A DNA stretch of 5,872 nt, from positions 1-5,872 of the forward strand of contig JALVWV010000319.1 of assembly GCA_027023145.1 (NCBI GenBank), given 5' to 3'. Of this stretch, positions 5,237-5,872 are shown piece by piece. Under the pieces are notes generated by a model. It saw only the letters and a program-made list of their open reading frames with translations. It was not told where the DNA came from and searched no databases. Position numbers and translations under genes: made by a program. This stretch comes from Campylobacteraceae bacterium (GTDB taxonomy: Bacteria > Campylobacterota > Campylobacteria > Campylobacterales > Sulfurovaceae). Every line of letters begins with the position of its first letter. Positions within the stretch are counted from its first letter, which is position 1.

Positions 5237-5872
5237 TTACAATGCCATAAAGGTTGGTTGGGGTTTTGAGAAATAATACCCCTGAGAATAGTCAATCCCT
5301 AACTCTTCTACTTTGGTTTGAATCGCTTCGTCTTCTACGAACTCTGCGACAACCCCAACGCCAAGAGAATGAGCAAAATCTGTGATCGCTTTGGCGATGG
5401 CATAGTCTCGGGGGTTGTCCACAAGATCCCGGATGTATTTGCCATCAATTTTAATCAAGTCGATTTGCATGCTACTGATCCGTTCAAAGTTGGAATACTC
5501 AACCCCGAAGTCATCGATGGCGATTTTGAAGCCCATCTCATGCAGGCGATCCAAATGTTTCAGCCGACGCTTGGCACCCGATGAAGTCACCCCCTCGAGC
5601 ACTTCAAGCGTGATTTGTTCAGGTGCAATCCCCCAGCGAGTACACTCCTGCACCAAATAGCTATCAAAGGACCATAGATGGAGATCCTCTTCGGTGATGT
5701 TAAACGAGAGACCGATTGTCGTACCGGAAAAAGGAGCGAATTGTTCCAGTGCTGCTCGGATCATTTCACGTGTCACTACATGAAAATACCCACTGCTTTG
5801 TGCTACAGGAATAAATTGGTCTGGGGTCAACACTCCATCGCGCGTTTTGAGACGTGCCAGCGCTTCGTAGTG
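5237..5872 (-). CDS. EAL-domain cyclic-di-GMP phosphodiesterase (partial, N-terminus beyond window)
   Basis: The C-terminal 211 residues of a protein that enters from the right edge. EAL domains hydrolyse cyclic-di-GMP to pGpG. The visible part begins HYEALARLKTRDG, which carries the signature EAL motif near the domain start. Residues known from RocR-type enzymes as metal or catalytic ligands are all present: Glu of EAL, Asn in LSFNITEE, the second Glu of LEVLE, both Asp of IAIDDFG, Lys of DLIKIDGKYI, Glu of VVAEFVE and Gln of DYSQGYYFSKP. The domain is therefore probably active. Some loops depart from consensus: DDFGVEYSNF for DDFGTGYSSL, and AEFVED for AEGVET. The frame is open to the window edge, so the GTG at 5833 is internal and not the start. 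Upstream domains (GGDEF, PAS or sensor) cannot be seen. The stop codon lies 57 bp before the chorismate mutase start. Confidence 0.93.
   Translation of the reverse strand, partial: HYEALARLKTRDGVLTPDQFIPVAQSSGYFHVVTREMIRAALEQFAPFSGTTIGLSFNITEEDLHLWSFDSYLVQECTRWGIAPEQITLEVLEGVTSSGAKRRLKHLDRLHEMGFKIAIDDFGVEYSNFERISSMQIDLIKIDGKYIRDLVDNPRDYAIAKAITDFAHSLGVGVVAEFVEDEAIQTKVEELGIDYSQGYYFSKPQPTFMAL

Overview
The window carries a compact minus-strand gene cluster for SUF-type iron-sulfur cluster assembly. All recognised genes read right to left. The protein sequences look most like those of sulfur-oxidising Campylobacterota (Sulfuricurvum/Sulfurimonas-like), especially the short AroQ-type chorismate mutase and the EAL domain with its YSNFERI segment. 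That placement is an impression from reading, not a database result. Base composition looks close to balanced by eye.

Layout in transcription order (high to low coordinates): (1) 5872-5237, the C-terminal part of an EAL-domain cyclic-di-GMP phosphodiesterase that enters from the right edge; (2) 5179-4880, a 99-residue chorismate mutase / PchB-like protein behind a near-consensus -10 box; (3) 4800-1386, sufB, sufC and sufD, joined by two 4-bp ATGA stop/start overlaps; (4) 1210-854 and 692-327, two divergent paralogues of the NifX/NafY-type 'dinitrogenase iron-molybdenum cofactor' family; (5) 330-1, the first 110 residues of sufE, which overlaps the second NifX-like gene by ATGA and runs off the left edge.

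SufB, SufC and SufD form the SufBC2D scaffold/ATPase on which Fe-S clusters are built, and SufE passes persulfide sulfur from a cysteine desulfurase to SufB. The two NifX-like proteins between sufD and sufE are the unusual part. Their family binds or carries iron-sulfur-type metal clusters, so a cluster-handling role is a reasonable guess, not a demonstrated one. No sufS, sufA, sufT or iscR/rrf2 gene is visible; they may lie beyond the left edge or elsewhere.

The main non-coding structure is a pair of nearly identical 103-bp elements (728-830 and 1259-1361, three mismatches), one in each gap next to a NifX-like gene. Each can fold into an outer stem enclosing three hairpins, followed by a fourth hairpin. 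Each is flanked by degenerate 7-bp tandem repeats that differ between the two sides and between the copies. These arrays run up to, or into, the stop codon of the preceding gene. They look like a dispersed REP/MITE-like family sitting inside the operon.
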